Shown here: piece after piece, positions 44,659-53,915 of the stretch
How positions within the stretch are numbered: position 1 is the stretch's first letter
Layout: every line of letters starts with the position of its first letter
Program-made: the position numbers and the translations under genes
Origin: an uncultured bacterium
Lineage (GTDB): Bacteria > Verrucomicrobiota > Verrucomicrobiia > CAIQCK01
Length of the DNA: 64,000 bases
Direction of reading: 5' to 3'
Assembly (NCBI GenBank): GCA_903870275.1
Contig: CAIQCK010000081.1
Coordinates: 34,756-98,755 of the forward strand
The notes under the pieces: generated by a model
Told to the model about the DNA's origin: nothing
What the model saw: the letters and a program-made list of their open reading frames with translations, nothing else
The model's database searches: none

Positions 44659-45317
44659 GCGCGTTTATACCGCAAATCCGCACACCGACCAAGCGGCTTT
44701 CATGCCTGGCACTGCCTCCCGCATAAACGGATTGGAATCGGCCGGTCTCCGCGCTAAACCCAAATTACTTCCAGAAGTTCAGTGGCATAAAACCTGCCGT
44801 TGATATTCGAATATGGTTTACGGATTTGAGGGCTGCGTTGCGCCCTCTGACCGTGGAGCACACGTGACAGCATCCACGGACTCGAAGCGCACGATTGGCA
44901 TCGCGCACCCGCACCCCGCAACGTCTGCAGAACGGACTTACTTCAGGCTGACTGGTCGGACTTATTTCAGTTCGTATGTTCATTGTTTATTACTTTGTTG
45001 TTCCACGTTTCGTTTTTATCGCAGGCGCCTATTGTGCCATGCTCTGGACCCGCCTTGTTCGTTTCGAATCGCGATTGCGATTCCGGCTTTCTCAGTGCAG
45101 AGGATAAAAGGAGGGAACTGCCTTTGGGAGCAGTCAGACGCCTGATAAACGATGCTCTGTCAACAATTGTATTATAGCCTAAAACACAACAATAAACAAG
45201 ACGCATCGGGATAAATCGCGTTCCGGCATGTTTTACACGCCTTTCACCGCTTGCGTGGTGCGCGACGATGATAAGTTGAACAAGAGCGGGAACCACGTCC
45301 ATCGACTCAACCCTGAG
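44659..45317. other. Gap with no supported gene
   Basis: About 660 bases without a convincing coding frame. It is AT-richer than its surroundings near 45150-45230. Short frames here lack ribosome sites or family features. The next bases, 45318-45444, are the leader copied at 42332. Confidence 0.6.
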
Positions 45318-45444
45318 CTGATAAGTTTGAATCCCGTTGGGATTCATTCTGTGCGACGGCTACAGAAGCCACACGGACGCTTTCGTTTTGGTCACCGTCA
45401 ACGCGGCCTTGAGGTCGGGTGGGGGATGTGATGGAGTAGCGGAC

Positions 45445-46248
45445 ATGCATGAGGAACTGACTTCACGGGTCGTGCTCATCACCGGCGCTTCGGCGGGGAT
45501 TGGTGCGGCCACTGCGCGCGAACTGGCCCGGGCGGGATGCCGGCTGGCGCTGGCGGCGCGGCGAACGGAGCGGCTGGAGGAGTTGGCTCAGGAACTGAGA
45601 GCGCGCCACAACAGCGAGGTCTTCGTTCACGCGGTGGACTTGCAGGAGGCGGATCAGGTTGGCGGCATGGTGGAAGCGGTGTTTCGCCGCTTCGGACGGC
45701 TCGACGTGCTCATCAACAACGCCGGCTTGTTGCGCATGGCGCCGCTGCTGGCAATGCCGTTGGACGAGATGGAGCAGCTGATGAACACGAACTTCTGGGC
45801 GGTGGTTCATGCTGTCCGGGCCGCCGCGCCGCTGATGGCGCGTCAAGGTGGCGGGCATATCATCAACGTCGCCTCCGTCGTGAGCCGGCGGGGTTTGCCC
45901 TACATGGCCGTCTATGCGGCGACGAAATGGGCGCTTGCCGGACTGACCGAGAGCGTGCGGGTCGAACTCGCCGCCGAGAACATCCGCTTCACCACGGTCT
46001 ATCCCGGCGCGATTGACACGGACATGCCGCGCAATCTGGATCGCTCGCGGCTGCCGGCGAGTTATCCCAATCACGGGAGGTCGCGGGTGCCGCCTGAGCG
46101 CGTGGCGCAAGCCATCGCGCGTGCGGTGCGCAGACAGCCGTTGGAGGTTTATGTGCCGGCCTGGTTGCGTTACGCGGCCTGGGGGTGCGCGATCTTTCCC
46201 GCCCTTATGGACCACTACTTGCGGCGGCACTACAAGACACGGGCGTAG
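45445..46248 (+). CDS. Short-chain dehydrogenase/reductase (SDR)
   Basis: This 267-residue classical SDR has the cofactor motif TGASAGIG at residues 13-20, NNAG at 91-94, and the catalytic set S144, Y157 and K161 with normal spacing. ATG 45445 is preferred; the frame is open upstream but that part is leader sequence shared with the fragment at 42332. It is cytoplasmic, NAD(P)-dependent, substrate unknown. Two partial copies of its head lie 1.5 and 3 kb upstream. Confidence 0.93.
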   Translation: MHEELTSRVVLITGASAGIGAATARELARAGCRLALAARRTERLEELAQELRARHNSEVFVHAVDLQEADQVGGMVEAVFRRFGRLDVLINNAGLLRMAPLLAMPLDEMEQLMNTNFWAVVHAVRAAAPLMARQGGGHIINVASVVSRRGLPYMAVYAATKWALAGLTESVRVELAAENIRFTTVYPGAIDTDMPRNLDRSRLPASYPNHGRSRVPPERVAQAIARAVRRQPLEVYVPAWLRYAAWGCAIFPALMDHYLRRHYKTRA

Positions 46249-46320
46249 GTGCGGCGCGGTGAGCATGCGGGTGAACGAGTCGGAATGGAGGCGCATCGAG
46301 GTTTCTGGTCGGATTGGGAA

Positions 46321-46389
46321 AACGGATTTGGGAGTCCGTTCTACGGGGTCCGCTTGCGCCATGTTTTGGAACGGACTTCCAAGTCCGTT
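46321..46389. repeat. Two palindromes of the AACGGA family
   Basis: At 46321-46340 AACGGATTT...GAGTCCGTT (two mismatches), and at 46370-46389 AACGGACTTCC...CCGTT, a perfect 9-bp stem followed by TTT. A related unit with compensatory changes is at 63809-63828. The second could terminate transcription from the SDR gene. Confidence 0.65.
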
Positions 46390-46520
46390 TTTCGGGTCCG
46401 TTGGTTCGACACCCCCAGAAAATGAAATGTGCCGTTCGGAATTATGAAAAAACGAGCTTGGCGTTGCCACGACTGGGGCTTGATAATGAACGCGCATTTG
46501 GATACCAACATAACAACCTT

Positions 46521-47273
46521 ATGAAAATCATCGCTTCCTCACTGTGCGTTCTCTTGCTTGCAACGCTGACCGTTTCCGCCGGAGAGCCTCAACCGCTGAT
46601 CTCGAAACCTGGCAAGCTGTTGTTGAGCGAGGATTTTTCGGGTGCTTCAATGCCGGCGAAGTGGCAGCCGGGCGGGCGGGCCAAGAGCTTCAGCATCGTG
46701 GACGGGGCGTTGCAGGGCGTTTGTGCGCCGGACGACAGCCACGGCCCGGCCATCGCCGTGCCGCTGGAGGGACACAACCTGACGATCCAGTTCTCGGTGA
46801 AGTTCGCCAAGCCCGGCCTCGTGCTGTTCCTCGTGGACGGCGAGAGCCAGTATGGCGGCACGGCGCATCTGTTGCGCGTCGCGCTCGGCGGGAAGTTCGC
46901 CGCGTTGCAACAGGATCGCGGCAGCCTGGATTCCAAGAAGGCGCAGGCGGCCGAGAAGGCCGCGGCAACCAAGGAAGGCCGCAAGATCGCCCCGCCCACG
47001 AAGGACCAACTGGCCGACCCGAAGTTCTATCGCACCGAGATGCTCGATCGGAAAGACGCGACCCTCGCCGACGGCCAATGGCATCGCGTGCTGGTCGAGA
47101 TTTGCGGCAACGACGCCACGGCGCAGGTGGACGGCGTGGTGCTTCGCGCCAAGGGCGCGGTCTTCGACGTGCAAAAGGCGCGAATGTTTTTCCTCATCGG
47201 CATGAGTGGGACGATGCTGGTTGACGACGTGAAGGTGTGGGAGAACGAGCCGGTCAAGACGGCGGCGCAGTGA
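46521..47273 (+). CDS. Secreted LamG-like (concanavalin fold) protein
   Basis: This 250-residue protein has a signal MKIIASSLCVLLLATLTVSA. The mature part begins LLLSEDFSGASMPAKW and ends GQWHRVLVEICGNDATAQVDG...GTMLVDDVKVWEN, the usual pattern of a jelly-roll carbohydrate-binding or DUF1080-like domain. A charged, helical insert near residues 130-160 (KKAQAAEKAAATKEGRK) is unusual in such folds. It is likely to bind glycans outside the cell; no catalytic residues are evident. Confidence 0.78.
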   Translation: MKIIASSLCVLLLATLTVSAGEPQPLISKPGKLLLSEDFSGASMPAKWQPGGRAKSFSIVDGALQGVCAPDDSHGPAIAVPLEGHNLTIQFSVKFAKPGLVLFLVDGESQYGGTAHLLRVALGGKFAALQQDRGSLDSKKAQAAEKAAATKEGRKIAPPTKDQLADPKFYRTEMLDRKDATLADGQWHRVLVEICGNDATAQVDGVVLRAKGAVFDVQKARMFFLIGMSGTMLVDDVKVWENEPVKTAAQ

Positions 47274-47389
47274 TGCTGGCTGGCGCCGGCAGAATGGATA
47301 AATGCTGGTAAATGAAACTGAATGGCCCGGGATGGTCGTGGACCGCAGGTCATGTGGGAAATATCGCTTATTCAACAATGGAGAATTCC

Positions 47390-47728
47390 ATGAAACCAAG
47401 CCGGGCGGATGTGATTGCAGAGAAAGTGCTTATTGTGTATTTTTTTCTGCTGCTTGGGTGGGCCAACGAGGGCGGTGTCTATTCCGAACTCAAATCCTTA
47501 GATTGGGATGCTAACATGTGGATTAGGGACCATATATGCGGTCGGCTATGCGGTTGGCTCTTTCCTGCAACTTTCCTGCTATGTTATCCGTGGCCAAAGT
47601 CGCTGGGGCGTTTCTCCTTATTGGCTTGGTTCATTCGTATCCCCTATTGGGGAAGGTGCGCGATCTTGGTGGTGATCGACTTTCTCGTGATAGGCGCAGG
47701 ACATCTGGCCTGTCGCTGGAGGAATTAG
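47390..47728 (+). CDS. Small membrane protein of unknown function
   Basis: This 112-residue protein is behind GGAG at 47380-47383, 6 bases before ATG 47390. It has three hydrophobic segments (VLIVYFFLLLGWAN, LFPATFLLCYPW, CAILVVIDFLVIGAGHLA). The upstream frame is open to 47312, but the ribosome site favours 47390. G+C is lower than in flanking genes. No family recognised. Confidence 0.6.
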   Translation: MKPSRADVIAEKVLIVYFFLLLGWANEGGVYSELKSLDWDANMWIRDHICGRLCGWLFPATFLLCYPWPKSLGRFSLLAWFIRIPYWGRCAILVVIDFLVIGAGHLACRWRN

Positions 47729-47791
47729 TTGGGCGGACAACGATGTGAGATCCAGCATCAGACGAACGAGTGTAGACCAAGAGCATTGCAT

Positions 47792-49915
47792 ATGAACACT
47801 GAACCACTGCCACTCTCCCGTCGTGAAGTGTTGAAGGCGTGCGCGGCGCTGGCCGTCGGCGCGGGATTGTCGCCGACAGTCACCATGGGCGCGGAATCCG
47901 TCGCGGCCGGTCGCGGCTTGCACCACATCTTGCGCATCCACTTCCCGCTCGACATAGCCGAACGGCGCACGACCGAGGTGCTCGACTACTGCCGGCGCAC
48001 CGGTTGCCAGGAGATCCTGTTGTTCACGACTTCCTACGACCACGCGCCGTCGTTTCAGTCGCTGGAGGAAATTGAAAAGTATGTGCAGGCGATCCAACCG
48101 CAGGTGGACCGGCTTCGGCGCGCGGGCGTGATCGTGAGCGTGAACGTGCTGCAAACGCTGGGGCATGTTTATTTTCCAATGGCGTTGCAAAAGGAGTTTC
48201 CGTTTCAGCGGCGCGTGTTTGCCGACGGGCACGTCAGCACCGAGGGCGCGTGTCCGCTTTGCCCGAACCTGCGCGCATGGGCCGCGGGCGCGTATAAGAT
48301 CTATGCGCGGCTCCGGCCGCCGGTGCTGTTTGTGGATGATGACTACCGCACGATGATGAGCGGCGGGATGTCGTGCTTCTGTCCGCTGCATCTGAAGAAG
48401 ATCGGCGAGTTGGCAGGACACGCGGTCACGCGCGACGAGGTCGTCAACGCCGTGCTGAGCGACGCCTGGCCCGCGCCGGAGTTGCGGCGGCATTATTACG
48501 AGGCGACCACGGGAGGGTTCGTGGGGCTGGCCGAAGCCATCCGGCGCGAGGTTCACGCCGTGTCGCCGGAAACGCGCGTCGGATTGATGACCGCAGCCTG
48601 GCCGACTGGCGCGCAGGGCGTGGATGTGCCGCGCGTTATCGCGGCGCTGGCGGGACCGCATCGGCCGCTGGTGCGACCACAGATTCCGGGTTATAGCGAG
48701 GCGTTCATCCGCGACGCCGCGCCGGCGTATCTCAACCCCATCCGCATGCGCGCGGTGCTGCCCGACAACGTGGAATACTGGCCGGAGATCGAGAACTACC
48801 AATACAGCCTCTACGCGAAATCGGCGCGCGGCACGCTGGCGCAAATGGCGTTGTGCGTGCTCAACGGCTTCAATCATCTCGCGCTCAATGTGTTCGACAT
48901 GTTCGGTTCGCCGCTGGGCGACTCGAAACTTCTCATCGAGCAACTCGAATCGAGCCGCGCCTTCCTCGACCGGCTGCACGCGCTGGTGCCGGAAGGCAGC
49001 CGGCCGCTCGGCGCGAACATTTTTGAGCATCCCAAGCAACTGCTCGTGCGCCGCGCGGGCTCGATGGGGCGGTTGTTTAACAGCGACGGCATTTCGCGGC
49101 GGCTGCCGGCGCTTGGCCTGCCGGTCACGTCAGGCGCGCCATCGCCCTGGCAGGTGCTGACCGGCGACGACGTGCTGGCGCTCGACGACGCGGCGCTGGA
49201 TGCGCTGCTGGCGCGGGGCGCGTTGATGGACGCCGCCGCTGCGCAGGCGCTGGCGCTACGCGGGCAAGCGGGTCGCATCGGCGTCACCGTCGGCGACGCG
49301 ATTCCGCTGGACGAGCTTGGGTATGAGCAGTTTAGCGATGCGACAATCTCGCCCTCGCTGCATGGGCGCTGTTTTCCACTCCGTCCGCTGGCGCAGGGTG
49401 GCGATTGGCGGCGGCTCACAGCCACCACCACCGCGCGCGCGGCGTCCGAGATTCGCAACTATCGCCGGGACGTCGTGGCTCCGGCGCTGTTGCTGACCGA
49501 AAACACGAAGGGTGAGAGGTTCGGCGTGCTGGCCTTCAGCGGAGGCGGCGACCGCCACTTGACGGAAAACCTGATGCGGCCTGAACAATTCCGCAACGCG
49601 CTCGGCTGGATTGCGCGCCGGCCGTTGCCCGTCTGCGCGCACCACGACGCGCCGTATCTCTGGCCGATCCTAAATCGCACCGCCGACGGACGGCTCGTCA
49701 TCGGCCTCATCAATCTTGCTACCGACACTTACGACACGCTGCCGCTGGTTTTCGACCGCCAACTCGTCCCACGCCGGCTCTCCGTCGTGATGCCCAATGG
49801 CAAACTCGGGCCGGTCAAGTTCAGCGGACCTAATGTGATGGACGAACACACAAGCCGGCTCGTCCTTCGCCACCGATTGGAACCATTTGAGGTCGCAGCG
49901 TTCGTCGTGGGATGA
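47792..49915 (+). CDS. Tat-exported TIM-barrel protein, possible glycoside hydrolase
   Basis: This 707-residue protein has a Tat-like signal LSRREVLKACAALAVGAGLS. Residues 40-400 alternate strands and helices as in a TIM barrel, with VLFVDDDYR and two cysteine-rich spots, CPLCPNL and CFCPLHLKKIG, that may bind a metal. Residues 400-700 include a glutamine-amidotransferase-like or beta-galactosidase-middle-like region and a final beta domain (PFEVAAFVVG), as in GH42-related proteins. The family is not certain. It overlaps the next gene by 4 bases. Confidence 0.72.
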   Translation: MNTEPLPLSRREVLKACAALAVGAGLSPTVTMGAESVAAGRGLHHILRIHFPLDIAERRTTEVLDYCRRTGCQEILLFTTSYDHAPSFQSLEEIEKYVQAIQPQVDRLRRAGVIVSVNVLQTLGHVYFPMALQKEFPFQRRVFADGHVSTEGACPLCPNLRAWAAGAYKIYARLRPPVLFVDDDYRTMMSGGMSCFCPLHLKKIGELAGHAVTRDEVVNAVLSDAWPAPELRRHYYEATTGGFVGLAEAIRREVHAVSPETRVGLMTAAWPTGAQGVDVPRVIAALAGPHRPLVRPQIPGYSEAFIRDAAPAYLNPIRMRAVLPDNVEYWPEIENYQYSLYAKSARGTLAQMALCVLNGFNHLALNVFDMFGSPLGDSKLLIEQLESSRAFLDRLHALVPEGSRPLGANIFEHPKQLLVRRAGSMGRLFNSDGISRRLPALGLPVTSGAPSPWQVLTGDDVLALDDAALDALLARGALMDAAAAQALALRGQAGRIGVTVGDAIPLDELGYEQFSDATISPSLHGRCFPLRPLAQGGDWRRLTATTTARAASEIRNYRRDVVAPALLLTENTKGERFGVLAFSGGGDRHLTENLMRPEQFRNALGWIARRPLPVCAHHDAPYLWPILNRTADGRLVIGLINLATDTYDTLPLVFDRQLVPRRLSVVMPNGKLGPVKFSGPNVMDEHTSRLVLRHRLEPFEVAAFVVG

Positions 49916-51018
49916 AAAGAGCCAACATGAACTTCAATAACGAATCGGATATTTCCCGCCGCGAGGCGCTGAAGACTTGCGCAGCCATTATTGCCGGCGC
50001 GGGGCTGTCGGCGAACGTGTCTCGCGCCGCCGCCGTCGCGCCCGCGAAGCCGACGCTGCACGTTTACGACAGCTACGGCTGGCTGCGTGGCTTTAGCGTC
50101 GTGCCGTCGTGGGGCGCGCGCATCGAGGAGGCGTGGTGGAACTACGACGGCGCGCGGATGCGCGAGGAGATCGCGCCCGCGCGGCTGATGCACGCCAACT
50201 GCATCCGGCTCTGGATCGAGTTCACGGCGTGGATGGCCGATCCCGAAAAGATGACGGCGAACTTTCTCGACGCCGTCGCCGGCATCGCGGAGGCGGGCAT
50301 GAAGACGATGCCGTGCCTGTTCAACCGCTGGCACGACGGCCGGTTCGATTACGGCGGCACGTATCTGGAGAACCTCGGCAAGAACCTGCAGCCGCAACTG
50401 GATTACGTACGCGCCCTCGTCATGCCACTGGCGCGCGACGAGCGCGTGCTGGTCTGGGACCTTTGCAACGAACCGCAGTCAGCCGCGCCGTGGGCGAAGG
50501 AAATGACGGGCGAGCACGTCAACAAGGAGCATGACTGGCTCGCGGCCATCGCGAAGACCGTGCGCGCGTGCGGCGCGCAGCAACCGATCACCATCGGCAC
50601 GATGACGGGCGCGAACATCGAAGCCTATGCCGACATCTGCGATGTGTTGTGCGGACATCCGTATGCCCACGATCGCGCGGGTCTGGAAAAACTCATCGCG
50701 AGTTTCCAAGCGTTGCGCCAGAAGTCCGGCAAGCCGTTCCTCGTCAACGAATGCATTCCCGGCGGCGAAGACGACCGCGAGCGGGGCGCGCTGGCGAAGG
50801 TTTATCGCGACCTGCTGGGCGAGGCGGGTTTTGGCTGGATGGGCTGGGCGTTGCGCGAAGGCAAGGCCATCTCCACGCGCCGCGACCGCGTGGATGCCAA
50901 CGGCATTCGCAGGTTCGGTTTTCACCCGTTCGCGCTGAAGAACGGCAAGCTGCGCGACGGCCTGGAGTGCCTCACGGAAAAACCAAAGCTCGCGCCGCCA
51001 TGGGACAAGGCGAGCTGA
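49912..51018 (+). CDS. Tat-exported GH5-like glycoside hydrolase
   Basis: This 368-residue protein overlaps the upstream stop (ATGA at 49912). ATG 49927 is an alternative giving 363 residues. The signal has S-R-R-E-A-L-K and resembles that of the preceding gene. It is a TIM-barrel cellulase-type enzyme with acid/base Glu187 in WDLCNEPQS and candidate nucleophile Glu280 in FLVNECIPGG, the strand 4 and strand 7 positions of clan GH-A. Length is normal for a single domain. It probably hydrolyses a beta-glycan; specificity is unknown. Confidence 0.85.
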   Translation: MKRANMNFNNESDISRREALKTCAAIIAGAGLSANVSRAAAVAPAKPTLHVYDSYGWLRGFSVVPSWGARIEEAWWNYDGARMREEIAPARLMHANCIRLWIEFTAWMADPEKMTANFLDAVAGIAEAGMKTMPCLFNRWHDGRFDYGGTYLENLGKNLQPQLDYVRALVMPLARDERVLVWDLCNEPQSAAPWAKEMTGEHVNKEHDWLAAIAKTVRACGAQQPITIGTMTGANIEAYADICDVLCGHPYAHDRAGLEKLIASFQALRQKSGKPFLVNECIPGGEDDRERGALAKVYRDLLGEAGFGWMGWALREGKAISTRRDRVDANGIRRFGFHPFALKNGKLRDGLECLTEKPKLAPPWDKAS

Positions 51019-51039
51019 CGTTACCGCCAAATCATATTC

Positions 51040-53823
51040 ATGATGACGAGACCACTGTATTTGAATCGGATCCATGTCGCCCTGGTGTTCGGTCTGTTGT
51101 GTGCCTGGGATGTTGGTGCGATGGATTGGGACAAGCAGGCCGCCGAAGATGCGAAGCAGGATTGCACAGCCATCGCCTACGATGGCAAGACGCCGGACAA
51201 GCTTGTGTGCGACACGACGCTGCGCGAACTGCCGGACGGTTCGTGGGTGCTGTTCATGCTCGCGGGCGATGACTTTGAGCCGTCGCCGAAAAACTACATC
51301 GGCCTCACGCGCAGCAGCGACTACGGCAAGACGTGGTCCCCGCTGCAACCCGTGGATATCGGCTTTCCGCGCGAGGGCAAAACCAGCGGACAGGGGCCGA
51401 CGGAGCTCATGGTGCGCGGCAACCGCTGTACGCTGTTTTTCTCGACGCACTCGCAGACGTGGGGTCGCGACTGGAAGTCGTGGATGATGTTCAGCGATGA
51501 TTGCTGTCGTACGTGGAGCCGGGCGGAGCCGGTGCCTGGGCGGCTGGCGGACTTCACCTTCATTCGCAACCACATCGTCACGCGCGACGGCCGCATTCTG
51601 ATTCCGTTTCAGCATTACCTCGGCCCGCCCGCCGGGACGCCGTCTCCGCCGCCAGAGGAGAGGCCATGGCACAAGACACTGGCGCATTACGTCAGCAACC
51701 CGCGCAACGGCGTGCTCTTGAGCAGCGACGGCGGCAAGACCTGGACCGAGCACGGCAACATCCGCCTCACGACCGACGACCGCTATCACGGCTGGGCGGA
51801 GAACAACATCGTCGAGTTGTCCGACGGACGTATCGCGATGATCATCCGCGGCGACCGTCTCGGCGGCGTGCTTTATTACGCGGAATCGAAGGATGGCGGG
51901 CGAACGTGGCCGGAGTTCGCGGTGAAGACCGACATTCCAAATCCCGGCTCGAAGGCCACGTTGTATCCGCTCGGCGGCGACACCGTCGCCATCCTGCACA
52001 ATCCGAACCCGAAACAGCGCACCCCGCTCGCGCTCTGGATCAGCTTCGACGGCATGAAGACATGGCCGTATCGCCGCGTGCTGGTGCCGGAATCCTGCGA
52101 CGGCCCGAAAGGCCGGATGAATTATCCCGACGGCTTTGTCAGCAAGGACAAACAGTGGCTCCACTTCGCCTTCGACGACAACCGCCACCGCGCCGTCAGT
52201 TACAGCGCGAAGCTTCCACCGTTGAAAGAGAAGCGACGGCTTGTGCTTTGCAATGACGGCGGCACGCTCGGCGCGCCGGACATGGAAGCGCCCATCGGCA
52301 TCGAAGGGTTGGTGCGCGAGACGATTGACCCGCTGCGCGACACGATGGTGGATACGCTCTACTGGCAAATCGGCGCCGATCCTTATTGGGGCACGCAGAC
52401 GCACCGGTTGAGCGACTGGTATTTGCACAACACCAAGGTGGGCACGATCTGGGGTTCGGACCGCGACAAGTTCAAGACGGCGGGCGAGTGGCGCATCTCG
52501 GAGAACGCGCATCAGATGATGAAGCAGGGAACCGATCCCGCCGCGGTCGTGATCGAGCACGGACATAAAGCGGGGTTGGACGTGTTCCTTTCGCTTCGCG
52601 TGAACGACGGACACGATGCGCGTCTGCCGGACGGTGCGCAGGATGTGAATCTCGCGCCCCTGCGGCGGCAACATCCGGAGTGGCTGATTGGCGAGGCCGG
52701 TTTCAGCAAGTTCATCTACAACTTCGCCGTTCCCGAAGTCCGCGAATACACGACGGCGCTGATCAAGGAAGCCATCGCCAGCTACGATCTCGACGGGTTC
52801 GATCTCGATTTCTGCCGGCAGCCGACGCTTTTCAAAGCCGGCAAAGGCGAAACAAACGCGTCGCCCACCACTACGCCGAAATTGGGGTGGTGGAGTGTTG
52901 GAGCGGCGGCTGGCGAAAGTAAAAACAACGCACTACTTATCACCGAAATGATGAGCCAGATCCGGCAGGCGCTCGACGCCAAGGGCCAGCAAGCCGGGAG
53001 AAAGCTGTTCTTTTCCGTGCGCGTGCCGCCGTCGCTCAACCTTGATCTTCAGGCGGGGATGGATGTGGCCGCATGGATCAAGGAACGATTGGTGGACATT
53101 GTGGTGGTCGGCGACCCCAACGGTTGGAATTATCGTTTGCCGGTCGAGGAATTTCGCGAACTGGCGAAAGGGACCGGTTGCAAGATTCTCGCCCAGAACA
53201 TGTGCGCCTATAAAGAGGATCGCGGTCGCTCCGCCTCGGTGCTTTTCGGCGAACGCAATTATTACAGCACCGAGCAATTCCGCGCCGTCGCGGCCCGCCA
53301 TTGGCAGGCCGGCGCCGATGGCATCTTCCTTTGGAACCAGCACTTCTTGAAATTTGATCGTGATGATCGCTTCGACCGCGAGTCATGGAAGGAAATCGGC
53401 GACCCGCAAGTGCTCGCGCGCAAAGACAAGCATTATCTCGTCGGCCCGCAGAACCGCGGCGGTTGCCTGCCGGTCAATTTTGCCAGCGCGGGGGACGCGG
53501 CGGAGATCAATGTCGAGATCGCCGACGACCCCGCATCGGCCCAGCGCGATGGCGTCCTGCGCGAAGCCACGCTGCGGCTGCTGATCGAACAACTCACCGT
53601 ACTCGACAAGGTGGAGATACAACTGAACGGCGCGCCGCTCGACCTGGCGTCTGCGAAGAAGCGGCTGAACTACAACGATTGCTGGCTGGACTTCGACGTT
53701 TCCAAAACCATGCACAAGGGAAACAACGCTCTGGTGGTGAAGGTAAGCGCACGCAACCCGCACGTCATCGCGCCTCTGGTGATCCGTAGCGTCGAGGTGC
53801 TGGTGCGTTACGCGGAAAAGTAA
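51040..53823 (+). CDS. Sialidase-like (BNR) domain fused to a TIM-barrel glycosidase-like domain
   Basis: This 927-residue protein has a weak signal (MMTRPLYLNRIHVALVFGLL). Residues 40-390 are a six-blade sialidase-type domain with Asp-boxes SSDYGKTWS (92-100), SDDCCRTWS (152-160), SSDGGKTWT (228-236) and SKDGGRTWP (283-291). From about residue 395 a separate TIM-barrel domain begins (MVDTLYWQIGADPYWGTQ, YDLDGFDLDFCRQ, GADGIFLWNQHFL), similar to hypothetical glycosyl hydrolases of the GHL type. A remnant of a sialidase tail lies just after the stop, so the fusion or insertion probably happened here. Confidence 0.8.
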   Translation: MMTRPLYLNRIHVALVFGLLCAWDVGAMDWDKQAAEDAKQDCTAIAYDGKTPDKLVCDTTLRELPDGSWVLFMLAGDDFEPSPKNYIGLTRSSDYGKTWSPLQPVDIGFPREGKTSGQGPTELMVRGNRCTLFFSTHSQTWGRDWKSWMMFSDDCCRTWSRAEPVPGRLADFTFIRNHIVTRDGRILIPFQHYLGPPAGTPSPPPEERPWHKTLAHYVSNPRNGVLLSSDGGKTWTEHGNIRLTTDDRYHGWAENNIVELSDGRIAMIIRGDRLGGVLYYAESKDGGRTWPEFAVKTDIPNPGSKATLYPLGGDTVAILHNPNPKQRTPLALWISFDGMKTWPYRRVLVPESCDGPKGRMNYPDGFVSKDKQWLHFAFDDNRHRAVSYSAKLPPLKEKRRLVLCNDGGTLGAPDMEAPIGIEGLVRETIDPLRDTMVDTLYWQIGADPYWGTQTHRLSDWYLHNTKVGTIWGSDRDKFKTAGEWRISENAHQMMKQGTDPAAVVIEHGHKAGLDVFLSLRVNDGHDARLPDGAQDVNLAPLRRQHPEWLIGEAGFSKFIYNFAVPEVREYTTALIKEAIASYDLDGFDLDFCRQPTLFKAGKGETNASPTTTPKLGWWSVGAAAGESKNNALLITEMMSQIRQALDAKGQQAGRKLFFSVRVPPSLNLDLQAGMDVAAWIKERLVDIVVVGDPNGWNYRLPVEEFRELAKGTGCKILAQNMCAYKEDRGRSASVLFGERNYYSTEQFRAVAARHWQAGADGIFLWNQHFLKFDRDDRFDRESWKEIGDPQVLARKDKHYLVGPQNRGGCLPVNFASAGDAAEINVEIADDPASAQRDGVLREATLRLLIEQLTVLDKVEIQLNGAPLDLASAKKRLNYNDCWLDFDVSKTMHKGNNALVVKVSARNPHVIAPLVIRSVEVLVRYAEK

Positions 53824-53826
53824 TCC

Positions 53827-53908
53827 GCGAGTAAGAACGGGCAATGGCTGCACTGTTCGTTTGACGACCGCCGCCACTGCGCCGTAAGCTTTTTCGTGAA
53901 ACCGCCAG
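53827..53908 (+). pseudogene. Orphan sialidase-domain tail
   Basis: Read in frame this gives SKNGQWLHCSFDDRRHCAVS, matching SKDKQWLHFAFDDNRHRAVS inside the 51040 protein (DNA 52143-52202). The match is about 70 percent in DNA, so it is an older or paralogous copy. It lies 3 bases after the stop of the fused gene and only a few bases before the next start. Confidence 0.7.
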
Positions 53909-53915
53909 CCGTTCC

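Noticed and set aside
45160..45190. Promoter near TGTCAACAATTGTATTATAGCC
   Set aside because: On the minus strand TATAAT comes before TTGACA, the wrong order, and on the plus strand the -35 match is poor. No gene start follows at a proper distance.
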